The position numbers were made by a program, and so were the translations under genes. A stretch of 64,000 nucleotides of DNA from Liquidambar formosana. Lineage: Eukaryota > Streptophyta > Magnoliopsida > Saxifragales > Altingiaceae. The notes under the pieces are model-generated. The model saw only the letters and a program-made list of their open reading frames with translations, made no database searches and was not told where the DNA came from. Below, one piece after another: positions 27,101 to 34,727 of this stretch. The stretch is taken from assembly GCA_039720395.1 (NCBI GenBank), contig CM077826.1:32608810-32672809 (forward strand). The letters are read 5' to 3'. Within the stretch, counting starts at the first letter, position 1. Each line of letters opens with the position of its first letter.

Positions 27101-28236
27101 GATTGTGTTACCTCAGTATGATATTTTGGGGTATGAAATTATATGAAAAATTCAGGTGAAATTTTCTAGTTTTGCAGAAAGTTGGAATTATAAAGGATTT
27201 AAAAAAGAGAGTGCAAAGAGTGTTTTTTTATTTTATTTTATTTTATTTTAATTTTTAATGTAGGGGAAGAGAGAGCATGCTTTTATCATTTCTTTTTTCT
27301 GAAGTAAATTTGAATTAGAAGCAGAAGCTACAAATGTATGTCTTCTTTTTGATTTCACCATTTCACTTGTGGAACTTACATGTGGTCTTTCTCCATCACT
27401 CATAGGTTTGTGCCATTAAAGCTCCTGGCTTTGGGGAAAACAGAAGAGCGAATTTGGATGATCTTGCCATTCTTACCGGAGGCGAGGTGACACAATTGTC
27501 TAAATTCCAGAATTCTTTTATTTATTTAAATGCTTACATTATTACAATTCAGTATCTCATGTGCAGGTTATCACTAATGATCATGGTTTGAATCTTGACA
27601 AAGTACAACTTGAAATGCTTGGTACTGCAAAAAAGGTTTGTATATTTGCATGTGCTATGCTTTACATCAACATCCTTGGGATGCATTCACACAACTGGGT
27701 TTTTTTCACAACAGGTCATTGTCTCTCTTGATGACACTATTATTCTTCATGGGGGTGGTGATAAGAAGCTAATTGAAGAAAGATGTGAGCAGGTATGCTG
27801 GTGGTTTTCATTCGAAGTGACACTAGTGTTCTTATTAGGTTTTATTCATATTTTATTTTTATTTATTCATTTAAGCTTTTACTGTTCAGCCTACTGATCG
27901 TCACAACTGTATGTATGATATTAGTTGTCCTTGAGGATCAAAACTATGAAGTAAATATAACATGTGCTGCTATAGTTTATATGGGTGAAAATTCAAAAAA
28001 ATTTCTTGATTCACATGACCTCCCTATAGTTTTGAATATTGCTTGTATGGTTCCATTGAATAATTTATAAACAAATCTTTTTATTTTGAACGGGGAAAAA
28101 AATGAAATTATATTTATAAACAAATCTTAAAGGCACCATGTTTTTGTTGGTACCCTTTCTATGGATATCAGTTAAAAATTGCACTTAGGGATAAAACTAG
28201 ATTGACTGCCCTCTCTCTCTCTCTCTCTCTCAATCA

Positions 28237-28286
<50 letters not shown>

Positions 28287-31200
28287 AAATTTAAAAATAA
28301 AAAATAAAAAATAAAAAATACTGGGTGCTATGTCTTACTGCATGCACACAAACGTGTTTGCCTCAGATCCAAGGACTGCACCCTAAGATGATAGTCCTTT
28401 TTTTTTTTTTTTTTTTTTTTAATAAGCAACAATAAATTTATTAAAAAAGAGAAAAGGATTACAAAAGGGGATGAGATGTCCCTTTTGAGAAAGCAGAAGA
28501 AAGAAATGCAACCTAGAAAAATAATCATTAAAGGTTACAAATTGCCAACCAATTATATCTAAATACAAACAAAGGTACTCCTGCAAACTCCTTCGACATC
28601 GAAGCCCAAAACGAAGCCATGGAAACAACCCTTTCCTACAAACACCTAGTGTCTTCTGATCTATTATAAAAAATCCTAGCGTTTCTTTCCAACCCAAAAA
28701 ATAGCAAGGACAACTGTAACGACCCGTAAAAACACGTTGAATTTTATGAGCTCTATACAAATAAAAACTCTTTCAAAAATGAATTTCCTTTGAAATTACA
28801 AAATATTGTATAGCTGCGACAAGCGGTGGCTAACCCAAGACTCATGTGAATATACATTACATACATACACAACTCATTAAATAATATTTACATCAAGTTT
28901 ATAGAAATGACAAATAAAATAAGTGAACAAGATATCTCTCCAAATCTTGACCCCAATTCTACTAAGTGCTTCCAAAGACGATAACCTTGAAAATATATTG
29001 TGGTGAGCGATAATTGCCCAGTAGGAAATCTAATTTTTATACAATAAATAATGTTTCAAACATTACATCAAATACACGCATTTATATAAGTAAAAAATAA
29101 TAAATAGGCCAAATAATACGAATTCCAAATCATACACCTAGAGTATAATCCAACAATCATTAACAATTCAATTCTCAAATATATTGGCCTCAATAAAATC
29201 AACTATCATAATTCATGACATCAAATAATATCATTATCAATATTTATCACCCTACCCAAATCAAATCTTTTTTTTTTTTTGATAATGAGGGAACCATCCC
29301 ACAATAGGGCCCTTTGGACCCATCCATAGAACCTAAACCCTTGGGGAGACTAGCACAGCAACCCACCGCCACAGCCCCCCACTTAAATCTTGGGTTGTCC
29401 TAGCGGAGAATCGAACCTGTGACCATGCGCCTAACCACACAATAACAAGTTCGCCTTTACCAACTGGGCTACCCAAATCAAATCTCAATGTATATATCAA
29501 AATAAGCATCACTTATTGAACAAGAATTAAACACCCTACCTATAATCTTTGTGAATCCAAATATATTCTCCATTTTTTTCTAAACAATCTCTCTCTCTCT
29601 TTCTCTCCTATCTTTTCTTTCTTTTGCCTCACCCTGAATCCTCTGTACATACAGGCATGGATATAGCTTATATAAGGTGTGTCTATGTCGGTTGTAAAAC
29701 TTGGAACACGTGTGATGCTAACTCACCTACATATGAATTATAATATATAACATAATGCCTTCAAGAATCATCTAGCGGAGTGGAGAGTATACTATACTCC
29801 TACCAGATTCTACATGTAATTTCTCGAAGTCGGTTAAAAGGGTCCATCGAATGCAATAAATATATGTGTGTGTATATATATAACTATTTACTATTCATAT
29901 TTTTCCCAAGCCAAAATATTCTTAAAGCCCATTAAGAAATTCTAACCCAACAACATAGTCCAATTTAACCACAAATCATAAAAAATAATAATTCAGATTG
30001 TTATATCACATAAAATAACGTTGTACTTTTCAAATAAAATTCAATTTCAACATACCCCATAATTAATATATACTAATTATTTGGGATGTTACTGCAGCAC
30101 AGCTCCATAAAACTATAGCACAACATATTTCTTGTGCGTTGACATTGATGATGTCATGTAATAATTCAATGTTGCCTGCCAAAAGGATTAAAAGAAGAGA
30201 TAAAAAACCATTTATATCAACACCAATCCTTGTGAATCATTACCAACTGGGTCATCTTTGCTTATGTTTAGTGTCACAGAATTACTTCATCGTTCTTTTG
30301 GGTCTTGTGATGTTTGCTGGCAAGCACTGTTTTCCTTGTAGGTACTTGCCATCTGATCTTAGCTTCTTCTCACTAATTTACTCTTTTGGCATGGTCATTT
30401 TTGTGGAATATTTTTCCTCTTATTGGGAAAATCCCTAGATTAACACCTTTATTTGACTCTGCAATTACATGCCAAAAAATGGTTAGAAAAAATGGCCGCC
30501 ATCTGATATTTAAAGTAGGTAATCTTTAAGTTTTGCTTTATTTTTGCAGAGAAATAGTTCTAACTCAACCAGTGCCGTAAATGCTACTAGTTGTTTCTCC
30601 AGTGGGCTTACAAGATGTGGTTGAAATCAATGAATATAGGAACTTTGTAGAAAGAGTTCTTGATCATTTTTTTCTTTCTCCCTGAGGAATGTGGGATTCC
30701 CATATCATCTTGTGACCAAACTTTTGTAAATTGAACAATATTTTTTATTATTAGCTATTAGTCTGAGCTGCTCAGACCTGTACGACATTTGAAAATTTTC
30801 ATGTGTGTTGAAGTAAAAGGGTAAACCATGATGAATTCTGAGTTACTAAAATCAAATTGCTCCGTTCACAGGAAAGAGGAAATGAAAAGAAAAAAAAAAA
30901 AAGTCTTAGATTGCATGCACTGACACTTCATTATATTTTAATAGCTCAGGACAGCTGTTCAGAGGAGTACTGCCATGTTTGACAAGGAGAAGGCACAGGA
31001 ACGGCTATCAAAGCTATCTGGTGGTGTAGCTGTTTTTAAGGTCTATTCTTCACTTCACTGAATTCTCACACTGCTGTCTTTCTTTGGTCTTATATGCCAC
31101 TCTTCATTTTGTCGCAGGTTGGAGGGGCCAGTGAGGCAGAAGTTGGAGAAAGGAAAGATAGGGTCACAGATGCTGTGAATGCAACAAGAGCTGCCGTCGA

Positions 31201-32169
31201 AGAGGGTATTGTGCCAGGTAATTTTATATTTGTCATTTACTGGTAAAAAAATTTCCATATTTCTTAAGTATAATAACAAGATTGTTTTTAATAGGTGGTG
31301 GAGTTGCTCTCTTGTATGCCACAAAAGTTCTGGAAGACCTTCAAACTTCAAATGATGACCAGAAAAGAGGAGTCCAAATAATCCAGAATGCACTTAAGGT
31401 TCTGTCTTTCGAGATCTTTAAGTCGGCATCTTGTCCAAGGGTTTATTTGCAGATTTATATTTCCTGATAATGGATATTGGTTTATCGTAGGCACCTACAT
31501 TCACGATAGTTTCAAATGCTGGTTTTGATGGTTCTCTCATTCTTGGCAAACTATTGGAACAAGATGATCTTAATTTGGGTTATGATGCCGCCAAAGGTTT
31601 GTTCCTTCAGATTTTAACAAAACTATATCTTACCTTCACAATCCAGTTAGTTGTGAACTGCATTTTGAGCAATAGTGAGTTTGTAAGTACTTACGGGGGA
31701 AAAAAAAAAACAAAGGCAATGAGTTTGTAAGTGGCCACCTCTGAACTCACCCAGAAAATAGTCACTAATGGGGGGGGAAAAAAAAAAGATTGTTGGGCAT
31801 GAGATGTGGCTGCTTGTTGGTGGTTCAAATGGTGCAGCAGCCAATCACACTGTTTTCCCCACTGTTAATGCGATGATTGTGTGCTTGTTTGTGCTGGACC
31901 AGGTGTGTATGTAGACATGGTGAAGGCTGGAATTATAGATCCTCTCAAAGTTGTTAGAACAGCCTTAGTTGATGCGGCCAGGTGAAGATAATAGTCTCTT
32001 ATTTTACAAGGTTTTGCATGTGTATCCCTATCTTAAACTAAACCCTGTGGTATTGGATTACAGTGTCTCATTGTTATTGACGACAACAGAGGCAGCTGTT
32101 GTGGACCATCCAAACGAGAAAAGCTCAGTTCCTAGCCGTATGCCAGTGATGGATGATATGGGTTACTGA
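5080..32169 (+). CDS. HSP60-3A: mitochondrial chaperonin 60 (CPN60-like 2), 18 exons
   Basis: Exons: 5080-5117, 5224-5245, 6030-6161, 7008-7167, 7469-7644, 8111-8206, 8309-8413, 8783-8869, 8987-9076, 27406-27486, 27567-27635, 27715-27792, 30945-31040, 31118-31217, 31295-31398, 31491-31596, 31903-31981, 32064-32169. They total 1725 nt, coding 574 aa plus stop. All introns are GT-AG and no frame break occurs. The protein is a group I (GroEL-type) chaperonin: a double-ring ATPase that folds proteins in the mitochondrial matrix with a CPN10 co-chaperonin. The N-terminus ([12 protein letters not shown], ending SRNYAA near residue 34) is Arg/Ser-rich without acids, as expected of a transit peptide. 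The length is close to the family's usual 572-577 aa. The tail lacks the Gly-Met repeats of main CPN60s and ends DDMGY, which with the N-terminal motifs suggests the CPN60-like 2 paralogue. That paralogue call is from memory of the family, not a search. Confidence 0.93.
6324..6480 (+). mobile_element. SINE-like insertion in intron 3, with target-site duplication
   Basis: Flanked by a 15-bp duplication with one mismatch: AGAAACAGCTATCAG at 6309-6323 and AGAAACAGCTGTCAG at 6481-6495. The insert has a B-box-like GGTCTCATGTTCAAAACCCC near its left end, a GC-rich body and an A-rich tail (AAAATAAAAATGAATAAATAAC). It looks like a tRNA-type SINE whose first part is missing. It lies clear of both splice sites. 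Confidence 0.7.
10514..10722 (-). pseudogene. fragment of a TGA-class bZIP transcription factor gene
   Basis: Two minus-strand exon pieces flank a 98-bp GT-AG intron (10659 down to 10562). The upstream piece (about 10722-10660) reads [13 protein letters not shown], stop, K. The downstream piece (10561-10514) reads [15 protein letters not shown], stop, and then LRKK. In TGA factors the basic region runs DSSDRSK...[20 protein letters not shown], so both the motif and the exon boundary before TLRR fit. The two stops (TAG at 10663-10665, TGA at 10514-10516) sit where Gln (CAG) and Arg (CGA) belong, each one C-to-T change. The leucine zipper and the DOG1-like domain are absent. Because an intron is preserved, this copy came by a DNA route, not through mRNA. 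Confidence 0.72.
11473..11860. other. 34-nt A run and a possible minus-strand coding relic
   Basis: The A homopolymer spans 11473-11506. Beyond it, the minus strand from about 11850 to 11575 has an open frame including [14 protein letters not shown] and [17 protein letters not shown] and ending at a TAG. It could be an upstream exon of the bZIP fragment, since it is on the same strand and about 0.9 kb upstream, but I cannot match it to the known N-terminus of any TGA factor. Confidence 0.2.
11950..12110 (+). other. Helitron-like 5' terminus, tentative
   Basis: CCTATACTATTATATAAAAC followed by CCAGTTTTCTTATGTGGCA resembles the TC-TATACTA...TTTTC-type starts of plant Helitron-like repeats. No Rep/helicase coding sequence is present. 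A possible matching 3' hairpin lies near 27070. The assignment rests on resemblance alone. Confidence 0.22.
12552..12690 (-). mobile_element. 5'-truncated SINE, same family as the copy at 29269-29468
   Basis: Starts on the plus strand with a T run (the minus-strand A tail), then GATAATGGGGGAACCATCCC and GACCCACCCATGGAACC, and continues to GCCCCCCACTTAAA. It matches the 3' two thirds of the full copy in intron 12 with many small differences. The tRNA-like head with A and B boxes is missing. Confidence 0.7.
13170..13515 (+). mobile_element. 5'-truncated L1-type LINE tail
   Basis: The frame from about 13180 reads [15 protein letters not shown], then a [17 protein letters not shown] segment and CGVPLFVI. 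This is the C-terminal end of plant L1 ORF2, after the zinc-binding RVT domain. It is followed by about 85 bp of 3' UTR and an A run (13492-13515). The word ATTATATAAAC occurs at about 13154-13164 and again near 13533 and may be a target duplication, but it does not abut the A tail. Confidence 0.75.
14618..15314. mobile_element. non-autonomous hAT MITE inserted in the hAT gene
   Basis: Terminal inverted repeats TAGGGGTGTTAAT / ATTAACACCCCTA, flanked by a perfect 8-bp duplication CTGTAAAT (14610-14617 and 15315-15322). TIR and TSD lengths are diagnostic of hAT. Both ends carry many subterminal GGTTCGGTTT / AAACCAAACC repeats in inverted arrangement, which could act as transposase-binding sites. 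It is 697 bp and non-coding. Confidence 0.88.
15082..15126. repeat. (TA)n microsatellite inside the MITE
   Basis: About 22 TA repeats. The Tyr/Ile-rich peptide read across it on the minus strand is an artefact. Confidence 0.9.
15347..16007. mobile_element. second MITE, rich in CGATATATC words, 33 bp from the first
   Basis: Flanked by GCTATTC at 15340-15346 and 16008-16014 (8 bp if one mismatch is allowed, AGCTATTC/GGCTATTC), which fits a hAT-type duplication. The ends read GGGACTCGATATATCGCC and GATATTAAAGTCCTTG, imperfectly inverted. The subterminal regions at both ends are packed with CGATATATC-type palindromes. The transposase frame (NDTWWNS) stops at its right edge and resumes beyond the first MITE, showing that both were inserted into the coding sequence. 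Confidence 0.75.
16698..18274. mobile_element. solo LTR-like repeat inserted in the hAT gene (family also at 33022-34727)
   Basis: Left end TGTCACAACCTAG, right end CTAGGCCAAAAATACA, flanked by AAGGT at 16693-16697 and 18275-18279. Removing it rejoins the transposase frame on the minus strand as RTLL followed by TQEKK, which matches the family. It is about 1.58 kb and non-coding, with repeated GGGACCACAGTAACC / GAACACGGCAAGAC words (17360-17540) and CT-rich tracts near 17935-17975. Its body aligns by eye with 33022-34727. Confidence 0.72.
18662..18935. repeat. two-copy tandem duplication, about 140 bp
   Basis: TTTTCCATGTCCATTTAATGC, GTTACCATTTTTATATCAT-like and GATATAGTTG...GGATGAAATGAT segments occur in order at 18688-18800 and again at 18828-18930. 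The first copy overlaps the N-terminus of the broken hAT gene. Confidence 0.7.
19126..19640 (+). repeat. GTG-rich degenerate minisatellite
   Basis: About 500 bp of GTGGTG/GATGATAA-type triplets organised as four or so higher-order units of roughly 120-130 bp. Each unit contains GTGTTAATGAGATGG-like, GTAGTGACAAGGTGTTGG-like and GGTGATATT-like words. Long open frames on both strands here (Val/Trp-rich on plus, His/Pro/Ser-rich on minus) are a by-product of the triplet composition. Confidence 0.85.
19641..21308. other. non-coding stretch with a 25-nt A run
   Basis: An A run near 19914-19939 follows a short GC-richer segment (19780-19910) and could be the tail of an unrecognised retroposon. The rest is AT-rich with no recognisable feature. 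TTTAAACAGTGCATT occurs twice in 30 bp near 20956-20997. Confidence 0.4.
21309..21540. repeat. two-copy tandem duplication, about 117 bp
   Basis: TTTTGGCCCTTGGGAAGACA ... AAGGTTGGTGCC ... GGGAG ... ATAAGTGAG ... AAGCTCT occurs at about 21322-21410 and again at 21440-21520 with small differences. Confidence 0.75.
21869..21888. repeat. 20-nt G homopolymer
   Basis: An unbroken G run immediately before recognisable LINE reverse-transcriptase sequence. It could be the left edge of the LINE or an assembly-sensitive tract. Confidence 0.85.
23901..24176 (+). repeat. Copia 5' LTR
   Basis: Begins TGTTAAGGATACAATC and carries CTATATATACAAAGC (TATA-like) near 24095. It is followed by AGTATCGATCATC where a primer-binding site would be expected; the match to the usual tRNA-Met type (TGGTATCAGAGC) is weak. 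Confidence 0.8.
24421..25857 (+). pseudogene. Copia reverse transcriptase-RNase H remnant
   Basis: Reads [64 protein letters not shown] and [10 protein letters not shown] (intact YVDD active site), then FLGTEV. The longest open piece is 24769-25326. The RNase H part (25326-25850) is frameshifted but readable as [30 protein letters not shown] and HIALDYHFV. Stops and frameshifts exclude function. Confidence 0.85.
25981..26256 (+). repeat. Copia 3' LTR
   Basis: Direct copy of 23901-24176, preceded by GTAGGGGGC. The LINE frame restarts about 20 bp beyond it. Confidence 0.8.
26701..27405. other. end of intron 9, with a possible Helitron 3' hairpin
   Basis: 26708-26750 contains two CACGGATTCTATACCACTA copies. 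Near 27066-27082, CATGCACTGCACGGGTC forms a short palindrome (CCATGCA/TGCACGG) like that preceding the 3' end of plant Helitron-like repeats, but no CTRR terminus follows clearly. 27220-27250 is a TTTTA microsatellite. The polypyrimidine tract and acceptor TCATAG close the intron. Confidence 0.3.
27406..32169 (+). CDS. HSP60-3A: chaperonin exons 10-18 (second half of apical, intermediate and equatorial domains)
   Basis: Exon 10 reads [20 protein letters not shown] (apical). Exon 12 has [20 protein letters not shown]. Exon 13 starts LRTAVQRST and ends [12 protein letters not shown]. The acceptor ATAG at 30941-30944 was preferred over the CAG at 30947-30949, because only the former keeps phase 0 and the family's LRxA motif. 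Exon 14 reads [19 protein letters not shown], whose Glu/Asp-rich helix includes the catalytic Asp region. The exon 14/15 join gives [10 protein letters not shown]. Exon 17 has [14 protein letters not shown], the equatorial nucleotide-binding end. Exon 18 ends DDMGY-stop at 32169. All junctions keep frame. Confidence 0.93.
28208..28283. repeat. (CT)n and (AT)n microsatellites in intron 12
   Basis: A CT run at 28211-28231 and an AT run at about 28242-28283, followed by repeated AAAAATAAAAAATAAAA words to 28320. Confidence 0.9.
28398..28714 (-). mobile_element. 3' tail of an L1-type LINE
   Basis: On the minus strand the segment ends with AATAAATTTATTGTTGCTTA and an A tail (the T run at 28398-28420). 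It starts with TTGCTATTTTTTGGGTTGG, wording usual in 3' UTRs of plant L1 LINEs. It has no coding content and is probably a 5'-truncated insertion, possibly cut at its left side by the LTR-like repeat that begins at 28715. Confidence 0.5.
28715..30092. mobile_element. LTR-like repeat (solo LTR) in intron 12
   Basis: Left terminus TGTAACGACCCG and right terminus GGGATGTTAC are near-mirror images, as in solo LTRs of the TGTAACGNCCC type. The interior is non-coding and contains GGTGAGCGATAATTGCCCAGTA, a word order similar to the other LTR-like family in the window. A SINE is nested at 29269-29468. I found no matching 5-bp duplication, so the right edge may be off by a few bases. Confidence 0.5.
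29269..29468 (-). mobile_element. complete tRNA-derived SINE with long target-site duplication
   Basis: Flanked by a perfect 17-bp duplication, CTACCCAAATCAAATCT, at 29252-29268 and 29469-29485. On the minus strand the head reads TAGCCCAGTTGGT (A box), then GGTTCGATTCTCC (B box), then a GC-rich body and an A tail (T run at 29269-29280). About 200 bp. Exact TSDs and intact boxes suggest a rather recent copy. Confidence 0.88.
30093..30944 (+). other. rest of intron 12
   Basis: No recognisable element. The 100-codon frame at 30139-30438 has no domain features. A branch/polypyrimidine region leads to the ATAG acceptor at 30944. Confidence 0.5.
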
Positions 32170-32870
32170 TTCAAGAGACGGTGAATTTGGAGTGTTGGCC
32201 AAAAGCAATGCTTGTAGTGCACATATATCAATTACTGAGGCTTTGTGTCATTCATCTGAGAGTTCCAACTTACAGACAATACAGCAGAGTTGGAGATTTG
32301 GATTTTGATCAGTATCAGAGATAAAATTTATGTAAAGTATGGTTTAGGCTTTAGAGCATCATTTAACTGAGGCTGGTGCGCAGTTTATGTAGGGCATCCG
32401 GTAATTTATGTGACAGCAAAGATAACGTAGCATCTATGTGCCTATGGTGATGGGCACAACTCATTCTTTGTGACAGTATATTTTTACAAAATGTAGGGGC
32501 AGTCCATGTTGAATGACATTGGGAATTTTTTAGTTTGCATTCTGATTTATATATGCTTCTTTAGTCTTTTCTACATAATTTGCATATGAGGAGATGCATT
32601 TTTGAAATACTGTTTTGATTTGCGTATTTACTTCTAATTTTGTACACAGCAGATGATTTTTTTTTGTTTTTCCTTCCAATCATTTGAGTGTACCCTCTAA
32701 TTTTAGAACATTAACCTTTTCCTTAGTCGATGGGTTTTGGTAGGAGCTTTAAAAGACGCCCCAAACCTGTCTCAATTATTGATGTAACTAAAAACCAAAT
32801 TAGCTTAGTTCACTTGTTTTGAGTGATGGTGAGGCTTGTGAATGGTCCTCTATTCCCAACCCAGAACTTT
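32170..32870 (+). other. 3' UTR and downstream flank of the chaperonin gene
   Basis: The first 350-450 bp presumably hold the 3' UTR. No perfect AATAAA is present close to the stop; plant polyadenylation sites are often degenerate. No further gene is seen. Confidence 0.45.
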
Positions 32871-33016
32871 GCGGGCATGTTTGGTTCGGGGAATGAGAAT
32901 GTGATTCTTGGTATTGTGACATTACTTGGGAATGAAAATTTCTATATACATACTCATTCTGATGTTTGATTCATGGTAATGGAAAGTAGGATTCCCATTA
33001 CTATGTTTGGGGTTAG
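32871..33016. mobile_element. MITE fragment beginning GCATGTTTGG
   Basis: GGGCATGTTTGGTTCGGGG and AATGAGAATG, followed later by GGATTCCCATTACTATGTTTGG in partly inverted relation, resemble PIF/Harbinger-type MITEs. The solo LTR at 33022 abuts its right side, so it may be interrupted. Confidence 0.35.
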
Positions 33017-33021
33017 GAAAC

Positions 33022-34727
33022 TATCATGATTTGGAAAATAGGCAATAATGTGTTCAGGAAATGATATAATTTATAAATAATTCAAGGATGGTTTATAAAT
33101 AAAATCACAATTTAAGGAAGTATTTTTAACAAAATCTGGCATGATCCCTGTCTGAAAATAGGATATACTAAGTTATCAACTTTTCAAACCTGAGCAATTA
33201 AATAAAAAATCATTCAACCATTCAAAGTAAAATCAATAAAATAAGCTAGCATTCTAGTTTCACAAGGTTCTACCGCCAATACACACGATATAAGAAATGT
33301 AAGGGCTGTTTAACTATATTACCGTTCATAAAATATAAAATAATGCATCCGCATAACATCCACAATGCAATACCCATGCTATCCCCAATGTGATGCATCC
33401 TCATGAGAGTCATCATTAGTTTGCTCAAAATATACGAAAATGTTTTGAAATAAGGTACGAGTAAAACTTAGTAGGTTATATTTTTTAAAGATGTAAACTA
33501 AGGTTTTAAAACGATTTTGAGCAATAAGAAATAATATAATTGAATTCACATTTCACAAATTTAAATAAAAAGGGAAAGCATATAAATAACCAATCTATCA
33601 TCTATTATATCAGGTAATCCATAAACATCAGTATTTCAAACTGATAAATCATCTTCAGGTTATGTGGGGTCCTCGCGCGCAGAATAAGAGGAAACACGGC
33701 GAGACATCCCTACCTGGGACCATAGTAACCTTAAGAGGAAACACGGCAAGATATCCCTACATGGGACTGTAGTAACCTCTATTCGGGTTTAAGCCCAGGA
33801 CTAAAGGATAGGAAGACACGGCACGATGTCCCTTTCCTTTGGGACCGTAGTAATCTTATCTTTAATAGCCCTTTCATCACAATATCACATAAATTTTTGA
33901 TACAAATGTTCTCTCATAATTATTTTATAAATAATGATAGGAAAATGGTTTCCAAAACACATGTTTAGTGACCCTTCAATATTACGACAGTAAAAATTTA
34001 GTTCAATGGGTTTCAAAACTAACTCATTGTACTTGAAAAATACCCAGGGGTTTTGAATATTATATGTATTCAACAATATACGTTGTAAACAAAATACCTT
34101 AAGGTTACCCATTTCATAAATTTCATGAAATTAAACCCAAACCATGAGAAATGCAAAATATAGTTTGTAAAAATGTAAACCCACATGATTTTCTTCTAAC
34201 CCATGTGTATAATGATTTACAACAATGAAAAATGCACCTACCTCTCAAATGGTAGCTAGAAACGTGAATCCAAGGTTGTACGCGCATAGATCGAGGTGGA
34301 AATCACAAGATTCAAGTGTTACGTAGTTGGATCCAAGCTCTCAAGGTCATGTTCCTCGCCATCGAGCTCCCTCCTCTCCTTCCATCTCTCCTTCTCTCTC
34401 TTTCGTTCTCCCTTTCTGCCGAAAATGGGTGAGAAACCCGTTAGAAATGGGTTTTTTAAAAGAAAGGAGAAGGGCAAAAAGGTAATTTTGTAGGTTAAAA
34501 AAAATATCTTAGTTGCCGTAGCCTAATCAATTGGCCTTGGAGAGCCTAATTGATTGGGGTAGGCAGAGCCAAATAAAGCTTTCCAGGCCACCACCAATCG
34601 ATGGCCTTGGCTTCCGATCGATCGACTTTGTTAAATTTGCACTATAATGTGCTAAAATTGTCCAATATCAACTATTTCCCCTTTTATTTTCAATTGTACA
34701 CATATCATAACACCCTAGGTCATCACA
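33022..34727. mobile_element. solo LTR with 5-bp target duplication
   Basis: Flanked by GAAAC at 33017-33021 and 34728-34732. The termini TATCATGATTTGG and CTAGGTCATCACA correspond to TGTCACAACCTAG and its mirror in the copy at 16698; most differences are transitions. The interior contains the same GGGACCATAGTAACC / AACACGGCAAGAT words and a CT-rich tract followed by GGGTGAGAAACCCGTTAGAA. About 1.7 kb, no coding content. Confidence 0.8.

Larger units (their letters stand above)
9077..27405 (+). other. giant intron 9 of the chaperonin gene (18,329 bp)
   Basis: Donor AAG|GTGATTG at 9077 and acceptor TCATAG|GTTTGT at 27405, with phase 0 on both sides. The flanking exons read NKHHAGVK and [10 protein letters not shown], which are contiguous in the chaperonin family, so everything between is intronic. 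Other introns of the gene are 68 bp to about 3.2 kb. The contents are listed separately. Segments with nothing recognisable are 9077-10513, most of 10740-11470, 12111-12551 and 12691-13160. Confidence 0.92.

Noticed and set aside
5080..32169. The chaperonin gene as a pseudogene split by transposons
   Set aside because: All 18 exons join in frame with consensus splice sites and give 574 codons with family motifs intact; the insertions are confined to introns.
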